This document shows, in pieces, positions 61,283-64,000 of a stretch of DNA of 64,000 bases (position 1 is the first letter of the stretch; the number at the start of each line of letters is the position of its first letter). The translations under genes were made by a program, and so were the position numbers. Where the stretch lies: NCBI RefSeq assembly GCF_018687455.1, contig NZ_CP061291.1, positions 1,736,001 to 1,800,000 of the forward strand, given 5' to 3'. The DNA is from Polynucleobacter sp. TSB-Sco08W16 (GTDB taxonomy: Bacteria > Pseudomonadota > Gammaproteobacteria > Burkholderiales > Burkholderiaceae). Under the pieces are notes generated by a model. The model ran no database searches and was not told the origin of the DNA. It saw only the letters and a program-made list of their open reading frames with translations.

Positions 61283-62497
61283 CTATGCCAACTTCTCTGC
61301 GCTTAGCATTGGGGTTATTTTGCTGTAATGCTTTTCCAACATTAAAACGCTAGTTCCCATTTGCCTTGCAAGCGTGTGTATATCTACTCCTTTAGCTAAC
61401 GCTTGCGTAGCGTAAGTGTGTCGCAAGCTGTATAAAGTTCTCACTTGTCCTCCACTATCTTGTCTTAGCTCACTAAACTTCATTAGATTGCGAAAGATAT
61501 TTTCCATATTACTGATTGTGTGTCCTGTAAGTATTCTAAAAACCAACTTGTCTAACTTGCTTTCAATAATTTCGTCCAAATTTGTATAAGGTAAATCTTG
61601 CCAACGCATTAAACCTTCTAATATTGCAATCACTTCATTTTTTGCAATCAAAAAGCGCGGACCAGTTTTGCCACTTACCCATATACGCAAATATTTCTTT
61701 TCACCTATGTAATGCCATTGCATATTTTTCCAACGCAAAGGCATTGCCTCTGTGCCGTGTCTTACACCTGTATGCACTAGAAACTGCAAATAAAATCCAC
61801 ACAGCACACGCATTTGTTTTGTTCGCTCTGTGTAAGAACTCTCTACCCACGCAGGCAAGAATGACACCAACTCCTCCAACTCCTTATCAGTAAAGGCTGG
61901 GCGGGGCACACTCTTTTCACCTTTAATATCTAGCATAGGTATGACGCGATTAAAACCAATTACTCCACGCTCTCGCGCTAAATTGATTACACGGTTATAT
62001 GCACTTGCGTGATTACGCTTTGTGCTTGACATCGGCACTTTGCCCATCTCGCTAATGCGCCACCCTTCAAAATCACTCAGTAGCTCAGGTGTAATGTTGT
62101 CTAGTGTGTAGTTGCCAAAAAACGGAATGAGATATTTATTGATCGCAAATGTGTAATCACGATATGTTCGTCTGCCAGTTTTGTTTTCCAAAGCTTGCGC
62201 CATATTCGCTAACTCATCTATTGCTAACTGCTTAAATGTTTTTGTGCTTGGCGCCAAACCTGCTTCTGTTTTTACTTGCACGGTTTGATAAATGTAAATT
62301 GCGTTTGCTTTTGCTTCTTCTAAGTTTGCTGTGTTCGTAGATTGTGAGTGCCACTTGTTGTTTGCTAACTTAAATCGCACTTGCCACTGCGTCGAGCTAG
62401 AACGCTTATACAGCGTGGCTTTGCCGTCCATCAGCTTTATACGCTTCTCAGCGTCAGCATCTATTTGCTTGTGAAGAATTTGTTGTAGTAATGACAT
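61283..62497 (-). CDS. Phage-type tyrosine integrase
   Basis: A 404-residue integrase with an N-terminal arm-type domain (LYKRSSSTQWQVRFKLANNK), a SAM-like core-binding domain (about residues 95-200) and a catalytic domain. Visible catalytic residues are Arg in TGVRHGTEAMPLRW, Lys in SGKTGPRF, Arg and His in SLRHTYAT and Tyr in LEKHYSK. The His of box II is replaced (MGTSV), as in several phage integrase groups. It lies 145 bp from ttcA and its att repeat, so it is the natural enzyme for island integration. Confidence 0.92.
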   Translation of the reverse strand: MSLLQQILHKQIDADAEKRIKLMDGKATLYKRSSSTQWQVRFKLANNKWHSQSTNTANLEEAKANAIYIYQTVQVKTEAGLAPSTKTFKQLAIDELANMAQALENKTGRRTYRDYTFAINKYLIPFFGNYTLDNITPELLSDFEGWRISEMGKVPMSSTKRNHASAYNRVINLARERGVIGFNRVIPMLDIKGEKSVPRPAFTDKELEELVSFLPAWVESSYTERTKQMRVLCGFYLQFLVHTGVRHGTEAMPLRWKNMQWHYIGEKKYLRIWVSGKTGPRFLIAKNEVIAILEGLMRWQDLPYTNLDEIIESKLDKLVFRILTGHTISNMENIFRNLMKFSELRQDSGGQVRTLYSLRHTYATQALAKGVDIHTLARQMGTSVLMLEKHYSKITPMLSAEKLA

Positions 62498-62527
62498 GCA
62501 CGCAAGTGTGCTGTCATCTTAAAAATA

Positions 62528-62561
62528 TTGCGACTGCGAATGCGTGTGTCTGTTGTCGCAA
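62528..62561. promoter_or_regulatory. Inverted repeat between integrase and ttcA
   Basis: TTGCGAC and GTCGCAA form a perfect 7-bp inverted repeat with a 20-nt spacer in the 145-bp gap upstream of the integrase. Such sites next to att regions can be integrase arm sites or operators. Only the repeat itself is seen. Confidence 0.4.
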
Positions 62562-62642
62562 ACCCACGACTAGCCACGCACCGCGACGCGAGAAGAACTA
62601 AATGATTTGTGAAATAAAAAAACTAACAGCCTTATAGAACGA

Positions 62643-63554
62643 TTACGACAAGGTGCGCTTATAAGTCCCTTGAATGAGGGTTCCACAAGCCAATTCGTCC
62701 ATTTCAGTCTCATCGATTGCCTTATCGCCCGAAGATCTGGCAGCAATTCCAGTTAACTCGGTAGAAATCTCTAAATTTTGGAAATCAAAAGCTTCGCCAT
62801 CCATTAGATGGGAGGGAACAATGTGATGCATTGAGCGAAATAAATTCTCTACTCGGCCAGGAAACTTCTTTTCCCAATCCCGGAGCATCTCTTTCATTAC
62901 TTGGCGCTGCAAATTAGGCTGACTGCCGCATAAATCACAAGGAATGATTGGGAAGTTCATATCACCAGCGTAACGCTCTAATAATTTTTCTGGCACGTAA
63001 GCAAGCGGCCTAATCACAATATGCTTGCCATCATCTGAGCGCAGCTTAGGCGGCATCCCTTTAAGCTTGCCCGCATAAAACATATTGAGCATCAATGTTT
63101 CTAGAATGTCATCGCGATGATGTCCTAAAGCAATCTTGGTAGCACCCAACTCATCAGCAACCCGATACAAAATACCGCGACGCAAACGTGAACATAAACC
63201 GCAAGTTGTTTTACCTTCTGGAATAACTCTCTTCACAATGCTATATGTGTCTTGTTCTTCAATATGAAAAGGGATATTCAGGCTCTTAAGGTAATTGGGT
63301 AATATCTCTGCAGGAAAGTTGGGTTGCTTTTGATCTAAGTTGACTGCAACAATTTCAAAATGAATTGGCGCGCGCTCGCGCAACTTCATCAGGATATCGA
63401 GCATGGCGTAGCTATCTTTACCGCCCGATACGCACACCATTACCTTATCGCCATCTTCAATCATGCCAAAGTCACCAATAGCTTGCCCCACTAAGCGACA
63501 GAGTTTCTTCTCTAGCTTATTTTCCTCAAAGACGACTTTGCGAATATCACCCAT
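62643..63554 (-). CDS. ttcA: tRNA 2-thiocytidine(32) synthetase TtcA
   Basis: Iron-sulfur dependent tRNA thiolase that makes 2-thiocytidine at position 32. The 303 residues contain the PP-loop CVSGGKDSYAMLDIL near residue 45 and the two cluster-binding Cys pairs, CGLC near residue 117 and CDLCGSQ near 208. The final residues KRTLS follow the island attachment repeat and were supplied by the island, replacing the ancestral NPLL. The gene is intact, so the insertion did not destroy it. Confidence 0.95.
   Translation of the reverse strand: MGDIRKVVFEENKLEKKLCRLVGQAIGDFGMIEDGDKVMVCVSGGKDSYAMLDILMKLRERAPIHFEIVAVNLDQKQPNFPAEILPNYLKSLNIPFHIEEQDTYSIVKRVIPEGKTTCGLCSRLRRGILYRVADELGATKIALGHHRDDILETLMLNMFYAGKLKGMPPKLRSDDGKHIVIRPLAYVPEKLLERYAGDMNFPIIPCDLCGSQPNLQRQVMKEMLRDWEKKFPGRVENLFRSMHHIVPSHLMDGEAFDFQNLEISTELTGIAARSSGDKAIDETEMDELACGTLIQGTYKRTLS
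62659..62691. repeat. Right attachment repeat inside ttcA
   Basis: Second copy of the 33-bp repeat (30 of 33 bases the same as 57575-57607), lying in the codons for ACGTLIQGTY near the end of ttcA. The differences are single bases at repeat positions 12, 18 and 20; only the one at position 18-20 changes an amino acid (Leu for Met). Confidence 0.88.
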
Positions 63555-63587
63555 AGCAATTGAATTCTTCTTTTTTACTCTGAACTT

Positions 63588-63983
63588 TTAAACTGACTTC
63601 ATTCGAAACATCTCAACACCCACCGAGTGACAGTCAGGATAAACATCTGGCTTGGCAGTGCTTACTCGTGCAGCCAATACCTTGGGATGCTGCAACATAG
63701 CCGAAACGATATCGTCACAAAAGGTTTCCTGTAGCTGAATATGGCCTTGAGAAGCACGTGCCTTAATGGTCTCACGCATAAAGTCGTAATCAACCACTTC
63801 ATCCAATTGATCGTTTGCTGGCGTATTCACAGCCAGTGGGATATACAAATCTACATTCAGAATGACGCGTTGTTCTGCTTTCTTCTCAAAATCATGCACT
63901 CCAATATTGATATAGATCTCATAGTCACGCAAAAATAAGCGGCGACAATCAATGAGGGCGGGGTGAGAAAGAATAGCGTGCAT
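63588..63983 (-). CDS. folB: Dihydroneopterin aldolase
   Basis: Folate pathway enzyme that cleaves dihydroneopterin. The 131-residue protein shows the family motifs RLFLRDYEIYINIGVHDFEKK, VDYDFMRETI and a final domain with KPDVYPDCHSVGVEMFR. It lies 33 bp upstream of ttcA on the same strand. folB, ttcA and glmU-glmS probably formed one transcript before the island inserted. Confidence 0.92.
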   Translation of the reverse strand: MHAILSHPALIDCRRLFLRDYEIYINIGVHDFEKKAEQRVILNVDLYIPLAVNTPANDQLDEVVDYDFMRETIKARASQGHIQLQETFCDDIVSAMLQHPKVLAARVSTAKPDVYPDCHSVGVEMFRMKSV

Positions 63984-64000
63984 AAATAATGGCTTTATAA

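Larger units (their letters stand above)
57575..62658. mobile_element. 5.1-kb genomic island integrated in the 3' end of ttcA
   Basis: The 33-bp imperfect direct repeats define a 5,084-bp insert. It carries a phage-type integrase adjacent to the right end, a coiled-coil protein downstream of it, a second compact recombinase inside a separate inverted-repeat unit, a DUF6641-like protein, a lipoprotein and two small proteins. No capsid, replication, conjugation or toxin genes are recognised, so it is a small integrative element, a satellite, or a remnant. The ttcA frame is restored at the right end with a slightly different C-terminus. Confidence 0.85.

Noticed and set aside
57566..62642. tRNA gene as the island target
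   Set aside because: No cloverleaf or CCA-ending sequence is visible near either end; the repeat lies in ttcA codons.
1..64000. CRISPR arrays
   Set aside because: No regularly spaced repeats of 24-40 bp were seen, and no cas genes are present.

Overview
The window looks like chromosome of a free-living betaproteobacterium of the Burkholderiaceae, most likely Polynucleobacter or a close freshwater relative. This is inferred from gene content and order: an aa3 oxidase block with Cox15/SURF1/Cox11/Sco, a gshA-gshB-EIIA-HPr-EI run, split metH, PhaM, a TorF-glnK-amtB block, DUF1840 and DUF2970 genes, small intergenic gaps and frequent ATGA/TAATG overlaps. No database search was possible.

Layout. 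1-327 is the 3' end of rpoH. 350-9298 (mostly minus strand) encodes cytochrome c oxidase and its assembly factors (ctaC, ctaD, a 43-residue gene that starts inside ctaD, ctaG, DUF2970, ctaE, SURF1, ctaA, ctaB, Sco). 9479-16757 holds housekeeping genes (a degenerate methyltransferase, comF, trmL, gpsA, secB, grxC, rhodanese, gpmA, ctpA, moeB-like). 16762-21496 is a glutathione/PTS operon without sugar permease. 21602-24320 is a nitrogen-regulated porin-glnK-amtB operon preceded by a 46-bp palindrome that looks like paired NtrC sites. 24593-31709 carries ubiK, lipA/lipB with DUF493, a hydrolase, a thioredoxin-like ferredoxin, VanZ, birA, coaX and rfaE2. 31803-36620 is a tightly coupled peroxidase / flavin oxidoreductase / DUF1365 / Cfa-type methyltransferase / SDR operon suggestive of lipid modification under oxidative stress. 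36654-48180 holds dsbA, SPOR, argS, split metH, phaM, an MBL hydrolase, a TTG-start DUF1289 gene, acuI-like, a lipoprotein, a flavin reductase and a GST. 48207-57565 carries an RND tripartite pump and glmS-glmU.

The accessory part is 57575-62658, about 5.1 kb inserted in the 3' end of ttcA. A 33-bp direct repeat (30 of 33 identical) marks both ends. The left copy still encodes the old TtcA C-terminus, whose TGA overlaps the glmU ATG, so ttcA and glmU were once adjacent and overlapping. The island encodes a phage-type integrase next to ttcA, a charged protein of unknown role, a DUF6641-like protein, a lipoprotein and two very small proteins. Nested in it is a 1.78-kb unit (58911-60691) bounded by two inverted copies of a ~75-bp palindromic repeat. 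It contains one compact 194-residue tyrosine recombinase, with all catalytic residues but almost no N-terminal domain, preceded by about 1 kb without a gene.

That gene-free stretch (about 59100-59796) folds on paper into a long series of hairpins: stems of up to 14 paired bases, a GNRA tetraloop, G-U wobbles that favour the plus strand, and four AGCAAAA motifs, mostly in loops. The best candidate for something undescribed here is this large structured RNA plus compact recombinase between inverted palindromic ends. It recalls, without proof, the large ornate phage and lake RNAs such as GOLLD and ROOL.
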